Positions 55,087 through 64,000 of a DNA stretch of 64,000 nt are shown here, piece by piece (position 1 is the stretch's first letter; each line of letters opens with the position of its first letter). The position numbers and the translations under genes are program-made. The stretch is taken from assembly GCA_022842785.1 (NCBI GenBank), contig JALHOW010000003.1:620001-684000 (forward strand), in the 5' to 3' direction. This DNA comes from Hyphomicrobiaceae bacterium. GTDB taxonomy: Bacteria > Pseudomonadota > Alphaproteobacteria > Rhizobiales > Hyphomicrobiaceae. Below the pieces are notes generated by a model. The model was not told the origin of the DNA. It worked only from the letters and a program-made list of their open reading frames with translations, and ran no database searches.

Positions 55087-56622
55087 TCAGCGCGTCGGCG
55101 CCGTTGTGGGACTGATGACAACGCGCGTCGCGCCGTCCGCACGCGCTTTCTTGACAGCCGCATCGTGCCGCTCGACGAGCTTGTTCACGGACTTCGCCGT
55201 GACGTCGAGGATCGGCGCCGGATAGAAGCCGAACAGGATGGTGAGGATGACGAGCGGTGCCATCACGACGATTTCACGCGGCGTCATGTCCGCGATGGCC
55301 TTGAGCTTCGGCTTCTCCAGCGCACCATAGATCATGCGGCGGTAGAGATAGAGCGCATACGCGGCCGAAAGAATGACGCCGGTCGTGGCGAAGAACGCGA
55401 CCCACGTGTTGGCCTTGAAGGCCGCGAGCAGGGTCAGAAACTCGCCGACGAAGCCCGAAGTACCGGGCAAGCCGACATTCGCCATGGTGAAGATCATGAA
55501 GCAGAAGGCGTAGATCGGCATTCGGTTGACGAGGCCGCCGTATGCCGAAATCTCGCGCGTATGAATGCGGTCGTAGACAACGCCGACACACAGGAAGAGC
55601 GCAGCTGACACGAACCCGTGCGAGATCATCTGGAAGATCGCGCCGTCAAGACCCTGCTGCGAGAACGTGAAGATGCCCATGGTCACGAAGCCCATGTGGG
55701 CGACGGACGAATAGGCGATGAGCTTCTTCACATCCTCCTGCGCGAGCGCGACGAGCGACGTGTAGACGATCGCCACCACCGAGAGCACGAACACGAGTGG
55801 CGCAAAATCCACCGAGGCCACCGGGAACATCGGCAGCGAGAAGCGCAGGAAGCCGTAGCCGCCCATCTTCAGCAGGATGCCCGCGAGAATGACCGAGCCT
55901 GCGGTCGGCGCCTCGACGTGAGCATCAGGAAGCCACGTGTGCACTGGCCACATGGGCATCTTCACCGCGAAGGAGGCGAAGAAGGCGAGCCACAGCCACC
56001 ACTGCATGCCGACCGGGAAATCCGTCCGCAGCAGCGTCGGGATGTCGGTCGTGCCGGCCTGCCAGTACATGGCCAGCATGGCGAGCAGCATGAGCACCGA
56101 GCCGAGCAGCGTGTAGAGGAAGAACTTGAAGCTCGCGTACACGCGCCGCCCGCCGCCCCACACACCGATGATGATGAACATCGGAATGAGGCCGGCTTCG
56201 AAGAAGACATAGAAGAGCACGAGGTCGAGCGCGCAGAACACGCCGATCATGAGCGTCTCGAGCACGAGGAACGCGATCATGTACTCCTTGACGCGATCCT
56301 CGATGGATTCCCAACTCGCCAGAATGCAGAGCGGCATCAGGAAGGCCGTCAGCACCACGAACAGCATGGAAATGCCGTCGACGCCCATCTTGTACTTGAT
56401 GGGCCCGAGCCACGCGCGCTCCTCGACGAACTGGAAGTCCGGATTGTTCGGATCGAAGTTGATCCAGATGAGGAGCGAGAGCGCGAACGTGAAGAGCGTC
56501 GTCCAAAGCGCGATCCAGCGCGCGTTCTGCTTGGCCTCCGAATTTAGGAAGCACATGAAGATCGCGACGACCGCCGGCAGGAACGTGACGACGGAGAGGA
56601 GGCTGTTGCCGACGAGGTTCAT
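55087..56622 (-). CDS. nuoM: NADH-quinone oxidoreductase subunit M
   Basis: A 511-residue antiporter-like subunit of complex I. Hallmarks are '[18 protein letters not shown]', '[18 protein letters not shown]' and '[20 protein letters not shown]'. Start 56622 forms an ATGA overlap with the nuoL stop, which excludes the longer open frame. It forms part of the proton-pumping membrane arm. Confidence 0.96.
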   Translation of the reverse strand: MNLVGNSLLSVVTFLPAVVAIFMCFLNSEAKQNARWIALWTTLFTFALSLLIWINFDPNNPDFQFVEERAWLGPIKYKMGVDGISMLFVVLTAFLMPLCILASWESIEDRVKEYMIAFLVLETLMIGVFCALDLVLFYVFFEAGLIPMFIIIGVWGGGRRVYASFKFFLYTLLGSVLMLLAMLAMYWQAGTTDIPTLLRTDFPVGMQWWLWLAFFASFAVKMPMWPVHTWLPDAHVEAPTAGSVILAGILLKMGGYGFLRFSLPMFPVASVDFAPLVFVLSVVAIVYTSLVALAQEDVKKLIAYSSVAHMGFVTMGIFTFSQQGLDGAIFQMISHGFVSAALFLCVGVVYDRIHTREISAYGGLVNRMPIYAFCFMIFTMANVGLPGTSGFVGEFLTLLAAFKANTWVAFFATTGVILSAAYALYLYRRMIYGALEKPKLKAIADMTPREIVVMAPLVILTILFGFYPAPILDVTAKSVNKLVERHDAAVKKARADGATRVVISPTTAPTR

Positions 56623-58568
56623 TGCACGCCTCCCGTGCGGAACATGAACCAAGTGATCATCGCCGCAAGGCCGATCAGCATGGCAAAGGCATAGTGGTAG
56701 ATGTAGCCGGTCTGCAGCTTGGCGACGTTGTTGGCCGTGACGAGCACGCGGTTCGCGGTGCCATCGATTGCGCCGTCGATCACCGCGCCATCACCCTTCT
56801 TCCAGAAGAACCTCGCGAGCGCGAATGCCGGCCTGACAAAGATGCGGTCATAGAGTTCGTCGAAGTACCACTTGTTGAGCAGGAACAAGTACAGCGGACG
56901 GAAGGCATTCGCCGTCGCCTCGGGCAGCCACGGCGCATGGATGTAGTAGACGTACGAGAGCGCGAATCCTGCGAGCATGGCGAAGAACGGCGACATCACG
57001 ACCCACGCCGGCACCTCGTGCAGCGCGTGCATGATGTGATTGCTCGGCGCTTCGAAGATCGCCTTGCCCCAGAACTCCTTATAGCCGTCGCCGACGAACA
57101 TGCCCTTGAACATGAACCCCGCGAAGATCGCGCCGGCGGCCAGCACGAAGAGCGGCACGAGCATGACGTAGGGGCTCTCGTGCGCGTGCTCGTAGGTGTG
57201 GTGGTCGGCGCGCGTGCGGCCGTAGAAGGTCATGAACATGAGCCGCCAGGAGTAGAACGACGTCATGAAGGCGGCGAAGACCAGCATCCAGAAGGCATAG
57301 TTGTACGCGGTGTGGCCCGCATACGCCGCTTCGACGATCACGTCCTTGGAGTGGAAGCCAGCGAAGCCTGCTACGAACGGAATGCCGACGCCGGTCAGTG
57401 CCAGCGTGCCGATCAGCATCATCGCCCAGGTGATCGGGATCTTGGAGCGCAGGCCGCCCATGTGGCGCATGTCCTGCTCATGATGCATGGCGTGGATGAC
57501 CGAGCCCGCACCGAGGAACAGCAGTGCCTTGAAGAAGGCGTGCGTGAAGAGGTGGAAGATGCCGGCCGAGTAGGCGCCGACACCGATGGCCGCGAACATG
57601 TAGCCGAGCTGCGAGCACGTCGAGTACGCGATCACGCGCTTGATGTCGTTCTGCACGAGGCCGACGGTCGCGGCGAAGAACGCCGTCACCGCACCGACCA
57701 GCGTCACCACCTGCAGCGCAACGGGGGCGTATTCGAAAAGCGGCGAGAGGCGCGCCACCATGAACACGCCGGCCGTCACCATGGTCGCGGCATGAATGAG
57801 CGCGGAGACCGGCGTCGGGCCTTCCATGGCGTCCGGTAGCCAGGTGTGCAGCAGGAACTGCGCCGACTTACCCATGGCGCCAACGAAGAGCAGCAGGCAA
57901 AGCGTCGTCAGGATGTCGACCTCGTAGCCGAGGAAGCTCATCGTCTTGCCGGCCTGCTGCGGCGCGGCTGCGAACACCGCATCGAAGCTGATGGTTTGGA
58001 AGACGAAGAACACGCCGAACAAGCCCAGCGCGAATCCGAAGTCACCGACGCGATTGACGACGAAGGCCTTGATGGCCGCCGCGTTCGCCTCGGGCTTCTG
58101 ATACCAGAAGCCGATCAGCAGATAAGAGGCGAGGCCCACGCCTTCCCAGCCAAAGAACATCTGCAGGAAGTTGTCCGCCGTCACCAGCATGAGCATGGCG
58201 AACGTGAAGAGCGAGAGATAGGCGAAGAACCGCGGCCGGTGCGGATCCTCGTGCATGTAGCCGATCGAGTAGATGTGCACGAGGGCCGACACGGTATTCA
58301 CGACGACCAGCATGACCGCCGTCAGCGTATCGACGCGAATGCCCCAGGAAACGTCCAGCTCGCCCGAGGAGACCCAGCGCATGAGCGTGATCTTGTCGGT
58401 CGCATGCCCGATGCCCACCTGCCAGAAGGCGATCCACGAAAGCACCGCAGCGATCACCAGGAAACTCGAGGTGATCAGCTCCGACGGACGCGGCCCGATA
58501 TAGCGGCCGAAGAAGCCGGCGATCAGGGCGCCGAGAAGCGGCAGGAAGACAATGGCCTGGTAGATCAT
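56619..58568 (-). CDS. nuoL: NADH-quinone oxidoreductase subunit L
   Basis: A 649-residue distal antiporter-like subunit of complex I. Key segments are '[19 protein letters not shown]', '[20 protein letters not shown]', '[20 protein letters not shown]' and the long C-terminal lateral helix region. It is 42 bp after nuoK and translationally coupled to nuoM. Confidence 0.96.
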   Translation of the reverse strand: MIYQAIVFLPLLGALIAGFFGRYIGPRPSELITSSFLVIAAVLSWIAFWQVGIGHATDKITLMRWVSSGELDVSWGIRVDTLTAVMLVVVNTVSALVHIYSIGYMHEDPHRPRFFAYLSLFTFAMLMLVTADNFLQMFFGWEGVGLASYLLIGFWYQKPEANAAAIKAFVVNRVGDFGFALGLFGVFFVFQTISFDAVFAAAPQQAGKTMSFLGYEVDILTTLCLLLFVGAMGKSAQFLLHTWLPDAMEGPTPVSALIHAATMVTAGVFMVARLSPLFEYAPVALQVVTLVGAVTAFFAATVGLVQNDIKRVIAYSTCSQLGYMFAAIGVGAYSAGIFHLFTHAFFKALLFLGAGSVIHAMHHEQDMRHMGGLRSKIPITWAMMLIGTLALTGVGIPFVAGFAGFHSKDVIVEAAYAGHTAYNYAFWMLVFAAFMTSFYSWRLMFMTFYGRTRADHHTYEHAHESPYVMLVPLFVLAAGAIFAGFMFKGMFVGDGYKEFWGKAIFEAPSNHIMHALHEVPAWVVMSPFFAMLAGFALSYVYYIHAPWLPEATANAFRPLYLFLLNKWYFDELYDRIFVRPAFALARFFWKKGDGAVIDGAIDGTANRVLVTANNVAKLQTGYIYHYAFAMLIGLAAMITWFMFRTGGVQ

Positions 58569-58610
58569 GCGTTTGTCCCGAAGGCGCGGCGCCGCAAGGC
58601 GCCACGCGCC

Positions 58611-58919
58611 CTACCCCTTCATCAGGTTGATGTCTTCGACCGCGATGGTGCCGCGGTTGCGGAAATACACGACGACGATCGCGAGGCCGATCGCGGCCTC
58701 GGCAGCCGCGACCGTCAGCACGAACAGCGCGAACACCTGGCCGGTGAGATTGCCGAGGTAGCTCGAGAAGGCGACAAGATTGATGTTCACGGCGAGCAGC
58801 ATGAGCTCGACGGACATCAGGATGATGATGACGTTCTTGCGGTTCAGGAAGATGCCGAAAATGCCGAGCGTGAAGAGGCACGCAGCAACCGCCAGATAGT
58901 GTCCGAGCCCGATTTCCAT
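58611..58919 (-). CDS. nuoK: NADH-quinone oxidoreductase subunit K
   Basis: A 102-residue three-helix subunit of complex I. '[20 protein letters not shown]' carries the conserved membrane glutamate, and '[20 protein letters not shown]' is the second typical helix. Its Shine-Dalgarno GGGAG overlaps the end of the small orf just upstream (stop at 58929). Confidence 0.96.
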   Translation of the reverse strand: MEIGLGHYLAVAACLFTLGIFGIFLNRKNVIIILMSVELMLLAVNINLVAFSSYLGNLTGQVFALFVLTVAAAEAAIGLAIVVVYFRNRGTIAVEDINLMKG

Positions 58920-58928
58920 GGCGCTCCC

Positions 58929-59162
58929 TCAGCCCCCCACAATGCCGGCCGCACGCAGCAGCGGCACCGCGAGCGCATACACACCGCCAATCCCGAGCAT
59001 CACGAGCAACACACCGGTCAACCAATGCCCCGCTGCGGGGCGGAGGTCGTGACGGTCGACGCGCACTTTGCTCGCTTGTGACGCCGCCTTAGCCTGCTTG
59101 CGGGCACCTGCAATGGAAATGACGTTCGAGCCGTCGTCCTGATGGTCGTGGCCGTTCTTCAT
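58929..59162 (-). CDS. 77-residue single-span membrane protein inside the nuo operon
   Basis: A small gene between nuoJ and nuoK. Its ATG overlaps the nuoJ stop (ATGA, 59159-59162), and its TGA runs into the nuoK Shine-Dalgarno (TGAGGGAG). The product begins with a His/Asp-rich stretch ('MKNGHDHQDDGS'), has a basic middle and one hydrophobic span at about residues 47-70. Third codon positions are mostly G or C, as in real genes here. I do not recognise a family. A complex I accessory or assembly role is inference from position only. Confidence 0.75.
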   Translation of the reverse strand: MKNGHDHQDDGSNVISIAGARKQAKAASQASKVRVDRHDLRPAAGHWLTGVLLVMLGIGGVYALAVPLLRAAGIVGG

Positions 59163-59803
59163 GCACGCCGCTCCCCGCTCGGCACGATCACCTGGCCGGG
59201 CGCGAGCTTCACGACCTCGACGGCCATGGCCGGCGTGCGCGCGTTCTGCACCGAGACCGACTGGCGGCGCACGCCTTCCTTGTGGCGCAGCGTCAGCACG
59301 ATCGCGCCAATCATGGCGACCAGCAGAATTAGCCCCGCAGCCTGGAAGAAGTACACGTACTGCGTATAGAGCAGCCGCCCGATGGCTTCGGTATTGGTAA
59401 GGTTCGGCACGGTCTGAGGTACCTGCGCGGCCTTCGTGGCGACGATGCTCGCGCCACCGATGAGCCGCGAGGTCAGCACCATGATGAGTTCCACCAGCAG
59501 CACGAGACCGACGAGCGCGCCCACCGAAGCGTGCCGGATGAAGCCCGCCCGCAGCGACGCGAAGTCCACGTCGAGCATCATGACAACGAACAGGAAAAGC
59601 ACCGCTACGGCGCCGACGTAGACGACGACGAGGATCATCGCCAGGAACTCGGCGCCGAGCAGCACGAAGAGGCCCGCCGCATTGAAGAACGCGAGGATGA
59701 GCCACAGCACGGCGTGCACCGGATTGCGGGCGACGATCACCAGCAGCCCCGACATCACCGTCACGGCGGCGAACAGGTAGAAGAAGACTGCCGTCAAGCC
59801 CAT
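59159..59803 (-). CDS. nuoJ: NADH-quinone oxidoreductase subunit J
   Basis: A 214-residue membrane subunit of complex I. 'RNPVHAVLWLILAFFNAAGL' and 'LGAEFLAMILVVVYVGAVAV' are the conserved helices (TM3 pi-bulge region). The C-terminus is a short hydrophilic tail. Its stop overlaps the start of the 77-residue orf. Confidence 0.95.
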   Translation of the reverse strand: MGLTAVFFYLFAAVTVMSGLLVIVARNPVHAVLWLILAFFNAAGLFVLLGAEFLAMILVVVYVGAVAVLFLFVVMMLDVDFASLRAGFIRHASVGALVGLVLLVELIMVLTSRLIGGASIVATKAAQVPQTVPNLTNTEAIGRLLYTQYVYFFQAAGLILLVAMIGAIVLTLRHKEGVRRQSVSVQNARTPAMAVEVVKLAPGQVIVPSGERRA

Positions 59804-59854
59804 CCGCCGGTCCTCATCCCTCGATCATCCTCTCGGCTGTACCGGACCAATCGG

Positions 59855-60343
59855 TCAGCGATAGCGCGCGTCGAGCGCAATGTTCTTCGCGATCTCGCGC
59901 TCCCAGCGATCGCCGTTCGCGAGCAGGCGCGCCTTGTCGTAGTAGAGCTCCTCGCGCGTCTCGGTCGCGAACTCGAAGTTCGGGCCCTCGACGATGGCAT
60001 CCACGGGGCAAGCCTCCTGGCAGAGACCGCAGTAGATGCACTTCACCATGTCGATATCGTAGCGGGTCGTGCGCCGCGTGCCGTCATTGCGGCGCGGGCC
60101 GGCCTCGATGGTGATAGCCTGCGCCGGACAGATGGCCTCGCAGAGCTTGCAGGCAATGCAGCGCTCCTCGCCATTGGGATAGCGGCGTAGCGCGTGCTCG
60201 CCCCGGAAGCGCGGGCTCAGCGGCCCCTTCTCGAAGGGATAGTTCAGCGTCGTCTTCGGCTTGAAGAAGTAGCGCATGGCGAGGAAGAACGCCGAGACGA
60301 ACTCTTTCAGGAAGAGCGATTTGACGCCTTGGGCAACGCTCAT
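59855..60343 (-). CDS. nuoI: NADH-quinone oxidoreductase subunit I
   Basis: A 162-residue protein carrying clusters N6a and N6b. The two ferredoxin motifs are '[12 protein letters not shown]' and '[12 protein letters not shown]'. The N-terminus ('[20 protein letters not shown]') contacts the membrane arm. It lies between nuoH and nuoJ, with gaps of 40 and 51 bp. Confidence 0.96.
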   Translation of the reverse strand: MSVAQGVKSLFLKEFVSAFFLAMRYFFKPKTTLNYPFEKGPLSPRFRGEHALRRYPNGEERCIACKLCEAICPAQAITIEAGPRRNDGTRRTTRYDIDMVKCIYCGLCQEACPVDAIVEGPNFEFATETREELYYDKARLLANGDRWEREIAKNIALDARYR

Positions 60344-60383
60344 GGGCGGCCTCGCTGAGGGGGTGTGTGCGCGAGTGTCAGGC

Positions 60384-61442
60384 TCATGGTGCGAGCCCTC
60401 CGAAGTGGAGGATGGCAGCGACCGCGACGACCATGGCGAGCGAGAGCGGGAGGAAGACCTTCCAACCGAGCCGCATGAGCTGATCGTAGCGATAGCGCGG
60501 CACCATGGCCTTCACCATCGCGAACATGAAGAAGACGAACGTAACCTTGAGCAGGAACCAGATCGGACCGGGGATCCAGTTCAGAAGCCAGAAGTCCACC
60601 GGCGGCAGCCAACCACCGAGGAACATGATCGTCGTCAGCGCGCACATGGTCACGATCGCCACGTACTCGCCGAGCATGAACAGCAGGTACGGCGTCGATG
60701 AATACTCAACCATGAAGCCCGCGACGAGTTCCGACTCGGCTTCGGGGAGATCAAACGGCGGACGGTTCGTCTCCGCGAGCGCCGAGATGAAGAACACCAC
60801 GAACATCGGGAAGAGCACCAGCCAGTTCCAGTCGAGGAACGAGCTAGGCAGTCCGAGGCTCGTGCCGATGCCGCTCTTCTGCGACATCACGATCGCGCTC
60901 ATGTTGAGCGAGCCGACGAGCAGCAGGACCGTGATGATCACGAAGCCGATCGAGACCTCGTAGGAGACCATCTGCGCCGCCGAACGCAGGGCGCCAAGGA
61001 ACGGGTACTTGGAGTTCGATGCCCAACCGCCCATGAGAATGCCGTAAACGCCAAGCGAGGAGATCGCGAGCAGATACAGAATTCCGACGTTGAGATCGGA
61101 AATCACGATGCCATCGCCGACCGGGATGACGGCCCAGGCTGCCAGCGCCAGCACCGTCGTGACCAGCGGCGCGAGCAGAAACACGCCCTTGTCCGCGCCG
61201 GCCGGGATGACCGGCTCCTTCAGCACGAACTTCAGGAGATCAGCGAAGGATTGCAGCAGACCGAACGGGCCGACGACATTGGGGCCGCGACGAAGCTGCA
61301 CCGCCGCCCAGACCTTGCGGTCCATGAGCAGCAGAAAGGCGATGATGACCAGCAGCGATACCATCAGCAGCAAGCTCGCGCCGACAGTCAGCGCGAGCCA
61401 GAGCGCGTAATCCCACCAGGTTTCAAAGGTTGTCGGAAACAT
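60384..61442 (-). CDS. nuoH: NADH-quinone oxidoreductase subunit H
   Basis: A 352-residue membrane subunit that forms the quinone chamber. '[20 protein letters not shown]' and '[20 protein letters not shown]' with 'GFMVEYSS' are the classic signatures. It is 15 bp after nuoG. Confidence 0.97.
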   Translation of the reverse strand: MFPTTFETWWDYALWLALTVGASLLLMVSLLVIIAFLLLMDRKVWAAVQLRRGPNVVGPFGLLQSFADLLKFVLKEPVIPAGADKGVFLLAPLVTTVLALAAWAVIPVGDGIVISDLNVGILYLLAISSLGVYGILMGGWASNSKYPFLGALRSAAQMVSYEVSIGFVIITVLLLVGSLNMSAIVMSQKSGIGTSLGLPSSFLDWNWLVLFPMFVVFFISALAETNRPPFDLPEAESELVAGFMVEYSSTPYLLFMLGEYVAIVTMCALTTIMFLGGWLPPVDFWLLNWIPGPIWFLLKVTFVFFMFAMVKAMVPRYRYDQLMRLGWKVFLPLSLAMVVAVAAILHFGGLAP

Positions 61443-61457
61443 GCGTCCTGGCCTGCC

Positions 61458-63563
61458 TCACTCCGCTGCCGCGCGTATGCGGCCGCTGCCCGCCTTGATG
61501 ATCGAGAGCTCCGCCATGACCGTCGAGGCGCGCGCGATCGGGTTGGTCATGTAGAAATCGCGTACCGGCGCTACGAATGGCGCCGGATCGGCCTTACCCG
61601 TGCGCTCGGCGAGTCGGTCCACGCCCGCCGGTCCAGCCGGCTTGACCACATCCAGGGCCGCCAGCGTCGGCGCTGCCTTGAACATAAGCGCGCGGAGCTG
61701 CCGCACATCGTCGAAGGGAAGCTTCGCGCTCATGAGCGCGGACAGTTGGCGCAGGATCGTCCAGTCCTCGCGGGCATCACCCGGCGCGAACGCGGCCTTG
61801 GCCGTCATCTGCGGGCGCCCCTCGAGATTGACGTAGATGGCATCCTTCTCGGTGTAGGCCGCCCCCGGGAGAATGACATCGGCGCGGTGCGCGCCAGCAT
61901 CGCCGTGGCTGCCCTGATAGATCACGAAGGCCTTGCCGAGACGGTTCATGTCGAGTTCGTCGGCGCCGAGGAGATAGAGCACATCGAGGCGGCCTTCGTT
62001 GGCCGCAGCCATCATGCCGGCCACGTCGAGCCCGCCCTTACCGGGTACGAAACCGAGATCGAGGGCACCGACGCGCGCCGCCGCCATATGCAGCACGTTG
62101 AAAGCATTCCAGCCCGCGGCCTTGCCGGCGGTGGCCTCGCGCGCGATCCGCGCAGCGAGCGCAAGGATCGCGGCGCCATCCGGGCGCGACGCCGCGCCCA
62201 TGCCGACGATCACCAGGGGATGCTGCGCCTGTCGAAGCACGCCCGAGAAGGCATTCTTGCCTTCGGCGATCTCCAGGAGCGTGTCCGGTCCCGTGCCGAG
62301 ATGGTCCGCGCCGTAGGTCAGATCAGCGGCTTCACCCACGAGGCCGATACTGACGCCACCCTGGCGCCAGCGCTTACGGATGCGCCCGTTGAGCACAGCC
62401 GACTCGAGGCGCGGGTTGGTGCCGATCAGCAGGATCGCGTCCGCCTGCTCTATGCCTTCGATCGTTGAATTGAAGAGATAGCTCGCGCGGCCGAGAGCCG
62501 GGTCGAGCTTGGCGCCGTCCTGGCGACAGTCGATGCTAGTGACGCCGCGCGTATCGAGAAGCGACTTGAGCGCGAACATCTCCTCCGCGCCACAGAGATC
62601 GCCGACGATGGCACCGATCCGCTCCGGCGCTGTCCCCGTGAGCTTCTTCGCGACGAGTTCGAGGGCTTCGGGCCAGGTCGCGGGTTCGAGGCGGCCATTG
62701 CGGCGCACGTACGGCTGATCGAGGCGCTGCGTCCTCAGGCCATCAGCGACGTGGCGCGTCTTGTCGGAAATCCACTCCTCGTTCACCGCGTCGTTATTGC
62801 GCGGCAGGATGCGCATCACCTCGCGGCCACGGGTATCGACGCGGACGGCAGCCCCGAGGGCATCCATGACGTCGATCGATTCGGTCTTGCGCATTTCCCA
62901 GGGCCGCGCATTGAAGGCCCAGGGGCGGTGCGTCAGCGCGCCGACCGGACAGAGGTCGACGACGTTTGCGGAGAGCTCCGACATCATCCCCTGCTCGAGG
63001 TATGTCGTGATCTCCATATCCTCGCCGCGACCAATGGCGCCGAGTTCCTCGACACCCGCGATCTCCGTCATGAAGCGGACGCAGCGCGTACACTGAATAC
63101 ATCGCGTCATCATCGTTTTGATGAGCGGGCCCAGGTACTTCTCATCGACGGCGCGCTTGTTCTCAATGTAGCGCGTGCCGCCCTTGCCGAAGGCCATGGC
63201 CTGGTCTTGCAGATCGCACTCGCCGCCCTGATCGCAAATCGGGCAATCCAGCGGGTGGTTGATCAGCAGGAATTCCATCACGCCTTCGCGCGCCTTCTTC
63301 ACCATCGGCGAGCGGGTATTGATGACCTTGGGCGTGCCGTCGCGATTCGGTGGCAGATCATTGACGCCGAGCGCACATGAGGCCTGCGGCTTCGGCATGC
63401 CTGCGACCTCGACGAGGCACATGCGGCAGTTGCCGGCGATCGACAGACGCTCGTGATAGCAGAAGCGGGGAATCTCGATCCCTGCCTGCTCGCATGCCTG
63501 GAGAAGAGTGATCCCGTCCTCGACCTCGATCTCGGTGCCGTCGATGATCAGCTTCTTGGGCAT
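61458..63563 (-). CDS. nuoG: NADH-quinone oxidoreductase subunit G
   Basis: A 701-residue iron-sulfur subunit. The [2Fe-2S] ligands are Cys 35, 46, 49 and 63; the His/Cys cluster is in 'HPLDCPICDQGGECDLQDQ'; and N4 is in 'CIQCTRCVRF' with 'LCPVGAL' later. The C-terminal two thirds are the molybdopterin-oxidoreductase-like domain. It passes electrons from NuoF towards NuoI. Start 63563 gives the normal N-terminus. nuoF is not directly upstream; a fumarylacetoacetase-family gene is. Confidence 0.96.
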   Translation of the reverse strand: MPKKLIIDGTEIEVEDGITLLQACEQAGIEIPRFCYHERLSIAGNCRMCLVEVAGMPKPQASCALGVNDLPPNRDGTPKVINTRSPMVKKAREGVMEFLLINHPLDCPICDQGGECDLQDQAMAFGKGGTRYIENKRAVDEKYLGPLIKTMMTRCIQCTRCVRFMTEIAGVEELGAIGRGEDMEITTYLEQGMMSELSANVVDLCPVGALTHRPWAFNARPWEMRKTESIDVMDALGAAVRVDTRGREVMRILPRNNDAVNEEWISDKTRHVADGLRTQRLDQPYVRRNGRLEPATWPEALELVAKKLTGTAPERIGAIVGDLCGAEEMFALKSLLDTRGVTSIDCRQDGAKLDPALGRASYLFNSTIEGIEQADAILLIGTNPRLESAVLNGRIRKRWRQGGVSIGLVGEAADLTYGADHLGTGPDTLLEIAEGKNAFSGVLRQAQHPLVIVGMGAASRPDGAAILALAARIAREATAGKAAGWNAFNVLHMAAARVGALDLGFVPGKGGLDVAGMMAAANEGRLDVLYLLGADELDMNRLGKAFVIYQGSHGDAGAHRADVILPGAAYTEKDAIYVNLEGRPQMTAKAAFAPGDAREDWTILRQLSALMSAKLPFDDVRQLRALMFKAAPTLAALDVVKPAGPAGVDRLAERTGKADPAPFVAPVRDFYMTNPIARASTVMAELSIIKAGSGRIRAAAE

Positions 63564-63730
63564 TCGCGTCCCGTTTCTGCGCAAGGAATCAGGCGGGGGC
63601 GTGCGGCAGGCCACACGTTCGCCGCACTCTTTAGCGTGCTGCGCCGCACGATGCTAGGCCCGATCTGCCGCAGCTCGCATGTTCCCGGCGAATAGCCGGG
63701 AACACGTGGCAACGGCTCGACATATGCCGC

Positions 63731-64000
63731 CTACGCCGCGTCGACGATCGGATTGGCCAGGATACCGATTCCCTCGACCTCGACCTCGACCTTGTCCCCA
63801 GCCTTCATCCACGCCGGCGGCTTGCGCGCATGGGCCACACCCGAGGGCGTGCCCGTGGCGATGAGGTCGCCCGGCTCGAGGGTCATGAACTCCGAGAGGA
63901 TCGCAATGATCTTCGCCGTCGAGAAGATCATGTCGGATGTATTGCTGTCCTGCATGGTCTCACCGTTGACGCGCGTCGAGATACGCAGACCGGTTGCACC
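63731..64000 (-). CDS. fumarylacetoacetate hydrolase family protein, 3' part
   Basis: The frame is open to the right edge, so the N-terminus is missing. The 89 visible residues are the C-terminal core of the family: '[20 protein letters not shown]', then '[20 protein letters not shown]' and '[19 protein letters not shown]'. Members hydrolyse or decarboxylate C-C bonds in 2-oxo or aromatic degradation products. It lies 167 bp upstream of nuoG on the same strand. Confidence 0.9.
   Translation of the reverse strand, partial: GATGLRISTRVNGETMQDSNTSDMIFSTAKIIAILSEFMTLEPGDLIATGTPSGVAHARKPPAWMKAGDKVEVEVEGIGILANPIVDAA

Noticed and set aside
59706-59803. Whether the small nuo orf belongs to a longer reverse frame reaching 59705
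   Set aside because: The upstream part of that frame is an out-of-frame shadow of nuoJ. Only the part from 59162 down, with the ATGA overlap, behaves like a gene.

Overview
The window is GC-rich, densely coded DNA of an alphaproteobacterium, most likely of the order Hyphomicrobiales (Rhizobiales). The supporting signs are an alphaproteobacterial SOS box (GTTC-N7-GTTC) upstream of lexA, the nuoN-birA-rnj order, an NdvA-type glucan exporter, ilvE divergent from a petP-petR-kinase operon, phasin, and a form II coxSLM cluster. The family cannot be fixed from sequence alone. I saw no tRNA, rRNA, IS element or CRISPR array.

Layout. 1-750: the end of a RibD-type reductase and a hotdog thioesterase. 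1415-9296: ptsN, uppP (reverse), a 1309-residue AsmA protein and a DUF4139 protein, separated by two related long hairpins. 9505-13812 (reverse): an NdvA-like ABC exporter coupled to an FAD oxidoreductase, then a Tat-exported metallo-beta-lactamase-fold protein. 14281-17966: coxS-coxL-coxM, form II by active-site motif and gene order, with no accessory genes beside it. 18125-22712: phasin, ilvE, petP-petR-histidine kinase. 22863-26513: a basic secreted peptide, csaA, yihY, a gamma carbonic anhydrase paired with a redoxin that has a His-rich tail, and pyrE. 26724-29774: a DevBCA-type ABC operon. 30193-32891: DUF2147, gamma-glutamyltransferase, acylphosphatase. 32926-34408: an AraC regulator and an AT-rich gap that look acquired.

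34409-42674 is mostly metabolism: CoA-ester lyase, MaoC hydratase, NAD kinase, CutA, a lone fumarase/tartrate dehydratase alpha subunit, HMG-CoA-lyase-like, lexA with its operator, a Cys-symmetric secreted peptide and an AidB-like acyl-CoA dehydrogenase. 42695-50154 holds MarR, SufE, a Cys/Met PLP enzyme, two methyltransferase-like proteins, a CAP protein, a beta carbonic anhydrase and a tandem-AAA ATPase. A KilA-N/DinD-type protein (50160-51050) follows tail to tail. 51109-63563 (reverse) is nuoG-H-I-J-(77-aa orf)-K-L-M-N-birA-rnj. The right edge cuts a fumarylacetoacetase-family gene that stands where nuoF would be expected.

The most unusual signals are not classical genes. One is a family of multi-hairpin elements placed directly after stop codons and always pointing the same way as the gene just ended; four copies show compensatory stem changes and one is cut short by the AraC gene. 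A second 38-nt 3'-end repeat has two copies. A pair of related hairpins follows asmA. A small, translationally coupled membrane-protein gene sits between nuoJ and nuoK. A secreted peptide at 40653 has a mirror-symmetric cysteine pattern (3-6-9-6-3).
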